A program made the translations under genes and the position numbers. A DNA stretch of 64,000 bases, taken from Plasmopara viticola (taxonomy: Eukaryota; Oomycota; Peronosporomycetes; Peronosporales; Peronosporaceae). How positions within the stretch are numbered: the first letter of the stretch is position 1; the number at the start of each line of letters is the position of its first letter. Below the pieces are notes generated by a model that did not search any database, was not told where the DNA came from, and saw only the letters and a list, made by a program, of their open reading frames with translations. Below are positions 30,669 through 41,700 of the stretch, one piece after another. The stretch lies in the NCBI GenBank assembly GCA_001695595.3, contig MBPM02000050.1, positions 544,262-608,261 of the forward strand, in the 5' to 3' direction.

Positions 30669-32658
30669 AAGGCTTATCGGGTTTTTGACATTGAGGCAGG
30701 ACAAATCATTGTCAGTCGCGACGTCAATTTTGATGACTCAAGACTTGGCTTCGCGTCTACGTGGCCACCAGCTCCTGACAGTGATGACGATGACATTAGC
30801 CTTGATCCGCTTACCATCGATGACAATGACCCAGTTTACCGAATGAATTTCAAGTCGTCCGGAAAGCGCAAGAACCGATCAGGTGCATGTGACACAAACA
30901 ATGATTCAGCTCTTCCACGCTACGAGTATCACGAGAATGGACTTGAGGAATCAAGTGCGCCTGAAAGTTTTGATGAGCGACGAGCCAAACGCAGATCGGT
31001 CGAGCGCATGACCGGTAATCAAGAAAGTGAAGAAGAAAAGAGCGACATAAACGATCATTCGGTGCCACGCGATTTTGGCATGCAAGCGCTAATGCAGTCG
31101 AAGCTACCGACCTTTCAGAACCTTAGAGTTATCAAGATTCAGTTAGCGGACCAGATCAAGTACATTGGCGAAAAGCGGTGCGTGCCGAATTAGATTCAAT
31201 GCGATTTCGCAATGTATTTCGAGCGGCCAAACTTCCAGCAGGACAACATGCTATTGGAACTAAGTGGGTTTTCAAGATCAAGCGCAAAGCCGACAGATCA
31301 ATTGAAAAGTATAAGGCGCGTCTCGTCGCAAAAGGATTCAAGCAGCAACACGGCATTGACTACACTGAAACGTTTTCGCCTGTGGTCAAGTACGTCACAC
31401 TGCGTATGGTGATCAGCTTGACAAAGTATCTTGGATGGCCCCTTAACCAGCTTGATGTTGTTACGGCATTTCTCTACGGTGTAATGAAAGAAGTTGTTTA
31501 CTGTGTGGTACCAGAGGAATTGGAGATTGAAGGTAATTTCGATTGTTTGGAACTGTTGAAAGCAATTTACGGCCTAAAACAAGCATCCTGAGTTTGGAAC
31601 GAGACCTTTGATGAGGTTGTATGCTCCATTGGTTTCTGTGTTTCTGCTTTCGACCCGTGCCTCTATATCAAGAATGTCGACGGCCATTGCATATTGCTAC
31701 TGGTTTATGTGGACGATGTTATCATCACTGGCAGTTCGGCCAAGCTCATCGCGGAAACTAAAGACAGTCTCAAGTCACGCTTCGAGATGACGGACAGTGG
31801 AAAATGTGCTTTTGTTCTGGGTATCGAACTTGTGGATAACGCCGACGGCAGCATCACACTTTGCCAGAGACGCTATGTCGACGACATTCTCAAGTGATTC
31901 GGCATGAGTGACTGCAAGGCAGTTAGTTATAAGTCCGACCGACTTAAGCTTACAACTCGTGCCAAGTGCTGCAAAAACAAAGATCGACGTTCCATTTCGT
32001 GAAGCTGTGGGTGCCTTGATGCATCTGACAACTGCAACACGTCCAGACATTGCTTTTGCTGTTAAATATGTATCACGTTTTATGGAGGACCCACAAGCTG
32101 AACACTGGGCTGCGATAAAGAGAGTTCTTCGCTACCTTCAAGGAAGCAAGTCGCACGGCATCACATTTAAGGCTAGTAATCATGTGGATTTCCGGGGATA
32201 TTCGGATACAGATTGGGCAGGCGATCATGCGGACCGCAAGTCAACCTCTGGCTATGCATTTATGTAGATGGGGGCACCTGTGAGTTGGGGAAGCAAGAAA
32301 CAATCAAGCGTTTCACGGTCGACCAGCGAAGCTGAATATATTGCACTCAGCCTGGCGATACAAGAAGGCACGTGGGTACATCGTCTTTTTTGTGAAATTT
32401 TAGGTGCAGCTGGTGAAGACAAACCAGAGCTGAAGATATTTGAAGATAATCAATCATGTATCAAGATGACGAAGAATCCGGTCAACCATGGTCGAGCCAA
32501 GCACATTGATATCAAGTATCATCACATCCGTGACGAAGTCAAACGCGGTGAAGTCAAGCTTGAATATTGCGAGACCTCGGCAATGCTGGCAGACATAATG
32601 ACGAAGGCGCGTCCAGGACCACGTCGTGCCGACCTAATGAGGGCTCTCGGAATTCACG
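30669..32658 (+). pseudogene. E10 linker, reverse transcriptase and RNase H (multiply broken)
   Basis: Linker [74 protein letters not shown], then a TGA at about 31590. YVDD at 31706-31717 (LLVYVDDVIITGSS) is intact. Stops follow at 31895 (DILK*) and 32265 (GYAFM*). RNase H: YSDTDWAGDHADRKSTSGYA, SRSTSEAEYIALSLAIQEG, HGRAKHIDIKYHHIRDEVKR, MLADIMTKARPGPRR. The reading frame runs over the polypurine tract into the LTR, to 32738. Confidence 0.86.
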
Positions 32659-32670
32659 CGTGCCCGTATC

Positions 32671-32679
32671 GAGGGGGAA
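32671..32679 (+). other. E10 polypurine tract
   Basis: GAGGGGGAA directly before the LTR start TATTGAAGG. Confidence 0.75.
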
Positions 32680-33040
32680 TATTGAAGGTAACCGGTTTCC
32701 CTCAGTTATATTCCGGTTTCCGAGGCTGTCCAATATGAGCGGCTGTCCGACGGTTCAAACAAACAACGATGGCGTCATGAATAGACACATGGACAGGCGC
32801 ACTCAAGATGATTGCGCCCGGATGGGAAGATGATTGCGCCCGGATGGTAAGTTCTTCTGATTGGCTTAGATAAATGAATGGCTTAGATGTAGCAAAGAGT
32901 TGTGAACTAGGGACCAAAGGAATACACTCACTTTGAAATTTTTTTTCTTCCTCCCAAGTGTCTTCGCTCGGTTCTCCCTCGCGCAGACTCTTCACTACAC
33001 GCTTCAACTCTTTGCCTTCGCTCCGCTCACCTTTCTAACA
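32680..33040 (+). repeat. E10 3' LTR (361 bp)
   Basis: Pairs with 28233-28588. Differences include a 5-base insertion near 32745 (ggctgtccgac), a longer T run near 32940, and scattered substitutions. Followed by TSD gacat. Confidence 0.9.
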
Positions 33041-33052
33041 GACATGGTCGTT

Positions 33053-33064
33053 GGGCTCATAACC
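33053..33064 (-). other. E9 primer-binding site
   Basis: GGTTATGAGCCC next to the shared LTR. Its leader GTTATGAGCCCAACGACC leads into the ATGTC where E10 is inserted. Confidence 0.82.
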
Positions 33065-33328
33065 TGTTAATTGTCTGAGATCGGAAGGTAAGGGAGGCTG
33101 AAGAAACGAAGTGAAGGGTCGTTTGCGTTGAAGCGAAGACACTTGACTAAGAGGAAGTAAATTTGGAAGTGATTGATTGATTGGGGTTTAAACTTCTACT
33201 TCTCGTAACCACTCATTCTACATAACGTGATTACCTTAAACCGTAAAAAGTAAAAACTATGTTGAACCGCGGTCCGGATTGGACCGGGTTGGGTTGTGTA
33301 CGTTACCTGGAACCCATAACCCTCAATA
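33065..33328 (-). repeat. Shared LTR: 5' LTR of E9 and 3' LTR of E11 (264 bp)
   Basis: A single family 2 LTR (TATTGAGGG...AACA) with a polypurine tract and RNase H of E11 upstream and a primer-binding site and gag of E9 downstream, all on the minus strand. Its U3 half matches the E11 5' LTR (42115-42373). Its last third (33065-33170) is strongly diverged from that LTR, which fits a recombinant LTR. Confidence 0.82.
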
Positions 33329-33335
33329 CGCCCCC

Positions 33336-34283
33336 TCAATGCGAACACGCATGTATGCCGAGCTCTTCCATCAGGTCTTTGTGGCGCGGTCCTGGTAGCC
33401 CCTTTGTCATGATGTCCGCCAGCATGATCACAGTCTCGCAGTACTCCAACTTCACTTCACCGCGCTTGACCTCGTCACGAATGTGGTGATACTTGATGTC
33501 GATGTGCTTGGCCCGACCATGATTTACCGGATTCTTCGTCATCTTGATACACGACTGTTTGTCTTCCATAATCTTTAGCTCGGGCTCCGACTTGTCCATC
33601 GCTGCAGCTAGAATCTCGCAGAGTAGACGATGCACCCATTTGCCTTCTTGAATCGCAAGGCTTAGCGCGATGTACTCCGCTTCGCTCGTAGACAGCGACA
33701 CACTTGACTGCTTCTTGCTTTCCCAGCTTACAGGAGCACCCATCAGCATAAACATATAACCCGAAGTCGACTTGCGGTCAGCATGATCTCCAGCCCAGTC
33801 CGCGTCGGAATATCTACGAAAGTCCAACTTGTTGCCAGGATTGAAGCAAAGACCGTGCGACTTAATTCGTTGCAGATAGCGTAGAATGCGCTTAACTGCA
33901 ATCTAATGCTCGGCTTGTGGGTTCTCCATGAAGCGCGAAACGTAGCCAACAGCAAACGCAATGTCTGGACGTTTCGCGGTCGCCAAGTGCATGAGAGCAC
34001 CCACTGCTTCACGAAATGGAGCATTTACTTTGGATGTTGCGTTGCTCGAAACAAGTCGGAAACTTATGTCCGTTGGACTTATCACAGCCTTACGGTCATC
34101 CATACTAAAACGCTCGAGAATGTCATCCACGTAACGTCGCTGGCACAGAGTCAAACTGCCGTCAGCGTTGTCCACCAGCTCGATGCCCAGAACAAACGCA
34201 CACTTGCCGCTGTCCGTCATCTCAAAGCGCGTCTTCAAGTCCCTTTTGGTCTGCGCAATAAGTTCACTTCAGCTGCCGGTAAT
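33336..34283 (-). pseudogene. E11 RT end and RNase H (two frames)
   Basis: 34238-33903: FEMTDSGKCAFVLGIELVDN, RRYVDDILERFSMDD, DISFRLVSSN, TAKRPDIAFAVGYVSRFMEN, then a TAG. 33827-33336: YSDADWAGDHADRKSTSGYM, SVSLSTSEAEYIALSLAIQE, GRAKHIDIKYHHIRDEVKR, MLADIMTKGLPGPRHKDLM, ending HACSH just at the polypurine tract. Reads from the E12 insertion point after DVLIT. Confidence 0.86.
34279..34283. repeat. E12 target-site duplication, left copy (gtaat)
   Basis: gtaat at 34279-34283 recurs at 38978-38982; joining E11 across one copy gives a continuous RT reading frame. Confidence 0.9.
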
Positions 34284-34585
34284 TAATGAAGAAAGGTCAC
34301 TTGAGCTGTAGATGGCAAAATGCAAAGTAAATATATTTAGAGGTCCCTAGTTCGCAACTACATGCTACCTCTAAGCCAATGATTTATCTAAGCCAATCAG
34401 AATGACTCACCATCCGGGCGCAATCATCTTCCCATCCGGGCGCAATCATCTTCCCATCCCGAAACCGATCTTTTGCCCATCTTGAACCCGCTCTCTCAGT
34501 CAGTCATCAACTGATTGCAGATACCGGTACTTACCGGTATGAAGTCGCTGGTCGAGGCGTTACCTTTACAGCATCTTCGACAACA
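34284..34585 (-). repeat. E12 3' LTR (302 bp)
   Basis: TGTTGTCGAAG...TTCATTA on the minus strand. The TSD places the terminal TTA inside the LTR. Two 22-bp units, a CCAAT pair, promoter block, and inverted repeat ATACCGGTA-CT-TACCGGTAT at 34521-34540. Polypurine tract GAGTGGGAG at 34586-34594. Confidence 0.9.
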
Positions 34586-35445
34586 CTCCCACTCGACTCG
34601 TCAGCCTTCGCCTTCTGTATATCAAGCTTGCTTCGGAGTACACAAAATTGCATCGCAGGAATCGGCTTGGTCATTATGTCGGCTAGCATGTCGAGAGTAG
34701 AGATGTACTCGAGAATCACTTGACCATCTTCAACCTTTTCACGCACAAAATGGTATCGAATGTCGATGTGCTTGGTTCGTTTACGAGCCTCCGGGTTCTT
34801 CGCTAGTGCAATCGAGCCTTGATTATCTTCATAAATCTTGACCGCTGCATCCGGGGACATCTCGCTTAACTCACACAAAAACGCCTTGAGCCATATTGCC
34901 TCTTGCGTAGCCTCTGACAATGCCACGCATTCAGCTTCCGTAGACGATAGTGCCACCGTACGCTGTTTCTTGCTCTTCCAGCTGACAAATCCACCGCTCA
35001 TCATAAAGGCGTAGCCGCTTGTACTCCTTCGCGACATTGTATCTCCGGCCCAGTCCGCATCCGAAAATCCTTGCAATTGATCATGATTCGCCGCTTGAAG
35101 TTCAATGCCGTGCGTCCTTGTCCCTTGAATATACCTGAAGACTCTTTTAAATGCTTGCCAGTGTGTCGGACATGGGTCTGCTGCAAATTGGCTGAGTACT
35201 CCCACTGCCGCAGCGAGATCCGGACGCGTGCCGGCCATAAGGTACATCAGGCAACCAACAGCATTTCGATATGGCACACCGGTCATAATTTCACCGTATT
35301 TGCATCCTCTTTCGCACATTGACTTGGTAAGTTTGAGTCCTGGATCTTGCGGCGTTCTGACGGGCTTGCTCTTTTCCATATTGAACTTGGTTAAAATCTC
35401 GCACGCGAACTTGGTTTGCCGCATCGTCAGAGTCCAGATCTTCAA
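34531..35445 (-). pseudogene. E12 RT thumb and RNase H (304 codons)
   Basis: MRQTKFACEILTKFNMEKSK, RTPQDPGLKLTKSMC, RPDLAAAVGVLSQFAADPCP, FSDADWAGDTMSRRSTSGYA, ALSSTEAECVALSEATQEA, KHIDIRYHFVREKVEDGQV, MLADIMTKPIPAMQF, then SSGSVVEDAVKVTPRPATSYR. SSGS is encoded by the polypurine tract and the last 17 residues by the LTR. The frame is cut from the RT by a TAA and other changes at 35446-35481. Confidence 0.88.
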
Positions 35446-35481
35446 ATTTTGCTCGATCTCAATTCCGAGAAAGAAGTTAAG

Positions 35482-36912
35482 TTACCCCAAATCCGTCATC
35501 TCGAATCGTTTGCTGAGTGCGTGCTTGGTTTCCTGGAGCATCTTGCTCGTATTGCAGGCCAAAATTAGATCGTCGACGTAAAGTGCTACGAACATCATGT
35601 CATGGCCATCCCGCTTCACATACACGCAGTAATCTGATTCACACTTCTTGTATTCCAGGCCCAACACGAAGTCGTCAATGGTCTTGTTCCACATGCGAGG
35701 CGATTGCTTCAGTCCGTACAGTGACCGCTGTAACTTGCACACGTAGCCCGGGTTGGCCGTGTCTGTAAAGCCATCAGGCTGCGTCATGTAAATATCTTCG
35801 TCAAGCTGACCGTTGAGAAACGATGTTTTGACATCCATCTGATGAATTGCGAGCCCGTACTTGGCAGCCAGACTGAGTAAAAATCGAATCGACGTAAACT
35901 TGGCCACAGGTGCAAACGTGCCTTCGTAATCAATGCCGAATTTTTGTGAAAACCCTTTGGCCACCAAACGCGCTTTGAATTGCTCGACTTCGCCGGCTTG
36001 ATTCTCCTTGACACGAAACACCCATCGATTGCCGATTGCCTTGCGTCCCTTTGGTAGTGGTACGAGCGTCCATGTCTTGTTCTTTTGTAGCGAGTCCATT
36101 TTCGAATCGCATGCCTCCTTCCATTTAGCTGCGTCGTCGGATTCCATCGCCGACTTAAAGGTGGTCGGCAACTCTTCCACTGAATCCACAACGTACGCAG
36201 CCTCAAAGTCTTGCGCTGTGGCTGACATTTCTTCAAGTGATTGATATCGACTTTGTCGTTTAGACCTTGGCACTTCAGTTGCTTTTTCGAGCGATTGGGT
36301 CCGTTGGTGACGCTTACTGCCAGGCTCAACCTCTTCTTCCTCCGCAGATTCCTTGGCTTCGTATTCCATCTGGTTATGCTGTGAGGATTCCTGATCGGTC
36401 GCTTCATCATCATCTTGAACAACAACTTCATTGTAGCGACGGTTGCTCCTCCCAATGTCAAAAGTATCTTCCAAAAACTTTGCGTCACGACTAACCAGCA
36501 CACGACCACTCTCTATTTCTTCAAATCGATACGCTTTCTCATGCTCCGAGTAGCCAAGAAATCGACAGCGTACTGACCGAGCCTCAAACTTGCTGCGCTT
36601 TTCCTTTGGAATCGAGACAAAAGCATGGCATCCGAAAACCTTCAAATTCGTCAGCACAGGTCTTCTTTTCGTCCAAACTTGGTATGGCGATTTATCCATA
36701 TCAATACCTCGCGTCGGGCAACGATTGCGAAGGAAAGCGGAGGTCATAACAGCCTCTCCCCAATACGTCTTTGGTTGTCCAGCGTGCCTAATCATGCATC
36801 TTGCGCATTCCACCAAAGTCCGGTTCATGCGTTCTGCCACTCCATTAAGCTGTGGTGTATAAGGAGGCGTAAACTTCTGCTCGATACCACGTCGCTTGCG
36901 GAACTTGGCCAT
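35482..36912 (-). pseudogene. E12 integrase C-terminal part and RT (476 codons)
   Basis: [20 protein letters not shown] (integrase Glu), [20 protein letters not shown], linker [104 protein letters not shown] at 35569-35580 ([14 protein letters not shown]). Ends with a TAA at [14 protein letters not shown]. Apart from this stop all RT motifs look functional. Confidence 0.88.
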
Positions 36913-37882
36913 GTCACCCGATGTGTACTCACCTCCATTATCGCAGCGAATTGCTTTGACAACTTTGCCGTCTGAGTTTCGGCAAACGCAACAAACTCGG
37001 CAAATTTGGTGGCAACTTCAGACTTGTTTCGCAGCAAAAATACCGTTGTAAAGTGCGAGTACTCGTCTGTGAAAGTGACAAAATACCGCTTGCCGCTAAA
37101 AGTCGTCGACTGCATAGGTCCACACACATCACTGCGAATTGCTTCCAACAGTTTCTTTGCATGAAGAGGCGACTTTGGCATAAAACTCACTCGCGTTTGT
37201 TTACCAAGCGCACAACCATCACACAGCTCCCACTGTTTCACGGAAGCGAGGTCAATGCCAACACCATAGTTTTTCTTGACGATAGTTTCCAGACCACTAT
37301 GTCCAATGTGCCCAAGTCGAAGGGGCCAGAGGTACGAAGTGGTGTCCCCATGACATCCCGACGAGCTTGTCACATTGGCTTCGTTAGTGCTGACTGGCGT
37401 CATACACAGTTTAAACAGCCCTTTGCCCTCGCGGGCTCCAAGCTTCCACTGCATTCCCTTTGCCTGCGCAAAACAGCCATCGGTTTCGAACGTGACTGGT
37501 CCAACATCCTTTGTAAAACGTCCAACAGAAAAAGATTGCGCGATAGCTTTGGAATATGCCACACTCCACGAAGCATGACCTTCTTGTTTCCGTGGGCCGT
37601 CTTCATAGACATTACAATGTCGCCAGTCCCGATCGCTTGAACAACACCGTCGTCTGCGAGATGTACGTCCATCGGAGGAATTCTCTTGTAATTTTTCATG
37701 AATTCTTTCGAAAACGTCATGTGCTGCGTTGCACCCGAGTCAACCAGCCATACGCAACTCGACTTGGTGGTGCTTGAGTTTCCACCAACCGAGAAGAGAA
37801 AATCACCAGAGTCGACTTCACTCTGCGCGATATTTGCACGCTGTGCCGGCCGTTGCCGATCTGCGTTCTCACGAATTTTCAC
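36825..37882 (-). pseudogene. E12 protease and integrase core (two frames)
   Basis: 37882-37400: end of the zinc knuckle tail, protease WLVDSGATQHMTFSKEFM, ADDGVVQAIGTGDIVMSM; shifted after LSRNLF by a one-base loss in an A run (near 37531). 37562-36825: [52 protein letters not shown]; shifted near 36965 just before the NGGEY block. Confidence 0.86.
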
Positions 37883-37918
37883 GGGGCACTTGGCAATCCA
37901 ATGCCCGTGTTCTCCACA

Positions 37919-38671
37919 CTAATGGCACGCACTACTGCCCTTGACAGTCGCTTGGCGTCCCTTGCGCCGTCCGTTGTCCGACGTCACAGACGCTTGTCCT
38001 TGCCCGTGCGCAGATCCATCGACGCCGCCACCTTGTTTCTTGCGTTTCATCTCTTCGTGTAGCAGACGCGACGTCACAAGCTCCCATGCCAGCGTGTCAG
38101 AACGCGACTCCAGCGCCGTGATGAGGAACTGGTAAGAATCACACAGACTTCCAAGAAGCGTGATTACCAGGTCGTCCTCACTCACCGGGGCGCCCACCGC
38201 GTCAAGCTGCTCAGCCAACGTCTTAAGCTTGTTGATGTGCTCTAGCACACCGTCGCCATCCTCCGTCATCGTCGTGAAGAACCTACGACGAATGAAGAGC
38301 TTGTTTGCCAGGCTCCTCTTCTCGAAGTGTCCTTCCAATCTTGACCACGCATCATACGCATCCTTGGCCGAGCGAACCAGCGGCAGCTGCGAGTCCTCCA
38401 TCGCAAGACAGATTATCGCCAGCGCCTTTCGAGCCTTACGCTTTAAGGTCGACTGGTCCATCGGGTTACTCAGCTGCTCAAGCTTTATCTCTCCGCTCGC
38501 AACTTCCCAGAGGTCGCGCTCCTCCAACACCATTCGCATCTTGAACTTCCACGTATGGAAGTTCGTTCCGTCGAACTTGTTGATTCGGCTCGGTGTGGAG
38601 TCCATGGTGGCAGCGAAGGCGGTGTCAGAGGCGGGGGCGAAGAAGGCAGAGTCTGCGGGGCTTGGGCTCAT
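37919..38671 (-). pseudogene. E12 Gag (250 codons, stop in zinc knuckle)
   Basis: Starts at the ATG in the primer-binding site (MSPSPADSAFFAPASDTAFA). FDGTNFHTWKFKMRMVLEER, LAIICLAMEDSQLPLVRSA, GAPVSEDDLVITLLGSLCD. A TAG replaces the Tyr of CHYCGEHGHW, so the capsid could be made without its nucleocapsid. Confidence 0.88.
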
Positions 38672-38675
38672 AACC

Positions 38676-38977
38676 TAATGAAGAAAGGTCACTTGAGCTG
38701 TAGATGGCAAAATGCAAAGTAAATATATTTAAAGGTCCTTAGTTCGCAACTACATGCTACCTCTAAGCCAATGATTTATCTAAGCCAATCAGAATGACTC
38801 ACCATCTGGGCGCGATCATCTTCCCATCCGGGCGCAATCATCTTCCCATCCCGAAACCGATCTTTTGCCCATCTTGAACCCGCTCTCTCAGTCAGTCATC
38901 AACTGATTGCAGATACCGGTACTTACCGGTATGAAGTCGCTGGTCGAGGCGTTACTTTTACAGCATCTTCGACAACA
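38676..38977 (-). repeat. E12 5' LTR (302 bp)
   Basis: Same length and ends as its partner, with about five substitutions. Primer-binding site GGTTATGAGCCC at 38664-38675, gag ATG at 38671. Right TSD gtaat follows at 38978. Confidence 0.9.
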
Positions 38978-40620
38978 GTAATCAGCACATCATTGACGTA
39001 CACCAGCAAAAATACACACTTGCCGTCGGTAACTTTGGTGTAGAGGCATGGGTCGAATTAGGATACTTGGAAACCGATCGAACATAAAAATTCGTCGAAC
39101 GCCTCGTTCCATACGCGCGAAGCTCGTTTCAGGCCGTAAATCGCCTTCATCAACTTCAAACAATTGTGGTCACCGTCGAGCTCCATTCCTTCGGGCACCA
39201 CACAATACACGACTTCTTTCATCACGCCGTACAGGAACGCTGTCACCACATCAAGTTGATCTAGAGGCCACCCAAAGAACTTGGTCAAGCTGATCACCAT
39301 TCGCAATGTCACATGCTTGACAACAGGCGAGAACATTTCCGTATAATTGATGCCATATTTTTGCTTGAATCCTTTAGCCGCGAGACGCGCCTTGTACTTC
39401 TCGATGGATCCGTCGGCCTTGCGCTTAATCTTGAACACCCACTTGGTTCCAATGGCTTGCTGTCCAGTGGGCAGTTTAGCTGGTCGAAACACACCACGAA
39501 GGTGCAACGAGTCCAGTTCTGCATGGATCGCCTTGCGCCAGTATACTTGGTCAGGCATGCTAACAGCATCTTGAAATGTCATTGGTTCTGACAGATCGCC
39601 GGCTTCGACCGCGTTTGCACTTGCTCGCCAAACGACAGGAGGGGTAGAGTCATCACCCGATGTGGCTTTCTCTTCTTCATCCGCGGGAAAACGTGATGTC
39701 CGCTCGACTGATCTGCGCTTGGCTCGGCGTTCGTTTGATCTTTCAGGAGCACTTCCTCCTTCAAGTCTAGCTCCGTGATGCTCATGGTTGGTGCTTGTCG
39801 AGTTGCGATTAGTATTCGTCACACTTGTACGCTCCTTGCGCTTTCCCGCCAACTTGAAGATCATTGGGTGAGCTGCATCCAGATCGCCAATGCTTAGTGA
39901 GTCGAGGTCGAAATCGCCGTCGTCATCTTCATGGTCACCACTACTCTTATTCAAGATGCCGAAACTTGATTCGTCGAAGGTGACATCGCGAGTAATCACC
40001 ACTTGTCCAGCCTCAATATCAAAAACCCTATAAGCCTTGGACACCTCTTCGAAACCCACGAAGATCCCTGCAAAGGCCTTGGGGTCCCACTTGAGCCGCT
40101 TTTCTATTGGAGTGAGAACGTAAGTCCGGCACCCAAAAACACGCATATGCTTCACGATTGGCTTGAACTTGTGCACGATCTCAAAAGGAGTCTTGTCGTT
40201 GATCTTGGGCGATGGAAGGCAATTCTTGATGTAGATGGCCACCATAGCAGCTTCACCCCGAAAACACTTGTCCAACTTGGCATGGTGCAATATGCTGCGG
40301 CCGAGTGTGACAATGGTCCGGATGGCCCGCTCTGCTGTGCCGTTGGTCTGATGTGCATATGGCACCGTAATTTGCTGCTCGATGCCTTCATCCTCGTAGA
40401 AAACTTGAAGCGAGCTAGTTGCATACTCGCGAGCTCCGTCGTGTCGTACAAACTTAACCTTCTTGCCGAACTGTGTCTGCACCATCAAGATGTACTTTTT
40501 GACACAGTCCACGCTCTCAGACTTGGCACGCAGGCAGAAACCCTTCATGCACCCGCTAGCTTCATTCACGATCAGCAAGAGATACTTGCTCCCTCCGAGA
40601 GAATTTATTTCCATGGGCAC
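38978..40620 (-). pseudogene. E11 integrase-RT (520-codon frame plus tail)
   Basis: From the integrase core ([50 protein letters not shown]) and KHMRVFGCRTYVLTPIEKR through the acidic linker (RRAKRRSVERTS) to RT (KWVFKIKRKADGS, KARLAAKGFKQKYGINYTE, FSPVVKHVTLRMVISL, FLYGVMKEVVYC, AIYGLKRASRVWN). A TAA at 39058 cuts it. The catalytic box at 38989-39000 reads YVND instead of YVDD, next to the E12 insertion. RT is dead twice over. Confidence 0.86.
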
Positions 40621-41700
40621 ACAGATGTCGAAGTGGAGCAGCTCAAAGGTGCCATAGTTGCGCTTGTCCCGGTTGCTTGGAAATGGTTTTTAAACCATCT
40701 TTCCTTGCTGACACCCTCGGCATGCTTTTGATCCACTTGTCATAATAGGCACGTTTGCATCCTTGATCATATTGGTGGTAACCATCTTGCGAAGCACGTC
40801 GACTGGAGCATGGCCCATCCGTGCGTGCAAGTCGGCACCACTGTTTCCACGTGTAGTCGCATTTACCGAGCGCTGTGCCGTGCGAAGCCAATACAGTCCA
40901 TCCACGAGATCTGCTGTGGCCACCGCTTGTTGCGAGGAATTCCGCGCAATGTGCATGTGTGCGCCATCAAACACAACTTTAAACTTGCCACTTTTGTTGA
41001 TCTGCGGCACACACAGCAAATTCTTGTTCATCATCGGTACGTATAGCGCGTTTTTGATCTCGATATCGCGTTCTTCACCGTCGGACAGAACTACTCGTTC
41101 AATGATGGTGCCAACGCCTTTGATCTCGGCCTTGTTACCGTCAGCCACCGATAGCTCGCCTTTGTCTTGTTTATTCAGCACGACGAACTTGGCCTTATTG
41201 TTGCAGATATGGTGCGTAGCACCGCTGTCGATTGCCCACATCCCTGGCATATTCTTGCCTGTTGAAAGTCCACATTCTAGCGATACAGCAAACGCGACGC
41301 GGTCGTACCCGTAGTCCTCGTTGGGTCGATAGTAAATGTTGTTGGCTCCGCTTCCACGAGCTTGGCCGCCGCGTCGAGCACCTTGATTGTCATCCTTTTG
41401 CTTGGTCCAGCATCGCTCCACGGAATGCCCCAATTTCCCACAATACGTGCATTGGCGAGACTCACGCTCAGCACTAAACGTCTTAGGCGCATCTTCGGTC
41501 TTGATCACCGGAGTCTTTGCGCTCTGCCGCTTGATATGCTCATTCGTTAGCACTTTAACAACGTCTTGCGTCCGCAATTCTGCGTTGCTGATCTCCAAGT
41601 TAAAAACAACGTTCTCGTTAATTTTAGGGAGATTTCGCAACAGACAGATCGCAACATCTTCATCCTCCATCTTGGCACCAATGCTGCTGGGCTGATGTTG
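40621..41700 (-). pseudogene. E11 Gag end, protease and integrase start
   Basis: [17 protein letters not shown], zinc knuckle [16 protein letters not shown]-rich stretch, protease [30 protein letters not shown], integrase zinc domain ([22 protein letters not shown]) and a TAA at about 40690 before the KPFPSNRDKRNYGTF region (40689-40621). A small deletion near 41695 shifts the frame relative to the Gag start. Confidence 0.85.

Larger units (their letters stand above)
28233..33040 (+). mobile_element. E10: full-length family 2 Copia element (4808 bp) with TSD
   Basis: Complete plus-strand element: LTRs 28233-28588 and 32680-33040, primer-binding site, gag-pol, polypurine tract, perfect 5-bp TSD. 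The LTR ends are TATTG...AACA (TA...CA). The proteins are family 2, but the U3 of the LTR shares a block of about 100 bp with family 1 LTRs. Multiple stops make it defective. Confidence 0.93.
26614..33064 (-). mobile_element. E9: family 2 Copia element, 5' part, interrupted by E10
   Basis: The gag-protease-integrase part lies at 26614-28232 and its leader with primer-binding site at 33041-33064. E10 (28233-33040) is inserted exactly over the Gag ATG. The 5' LTR is the shared LTR 33065-33328. E8 interrupts the integrase on the left, and no further E9 sequence is seen. Confidence 0.86.
34284..38977 (-). mobile_element. E12: full-length family 1 Copia element (4694 bp) with TSD
   Basis: Two 302-bp LTRs that differ at about 5 positions by eye (1.7%), all transitions, with primer-binding site, polypurine tract and 5-bp TSD. 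This is the least diverged LTR pair in the window. Even so the coding region has at least four lesions. Confidence 0.94.
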
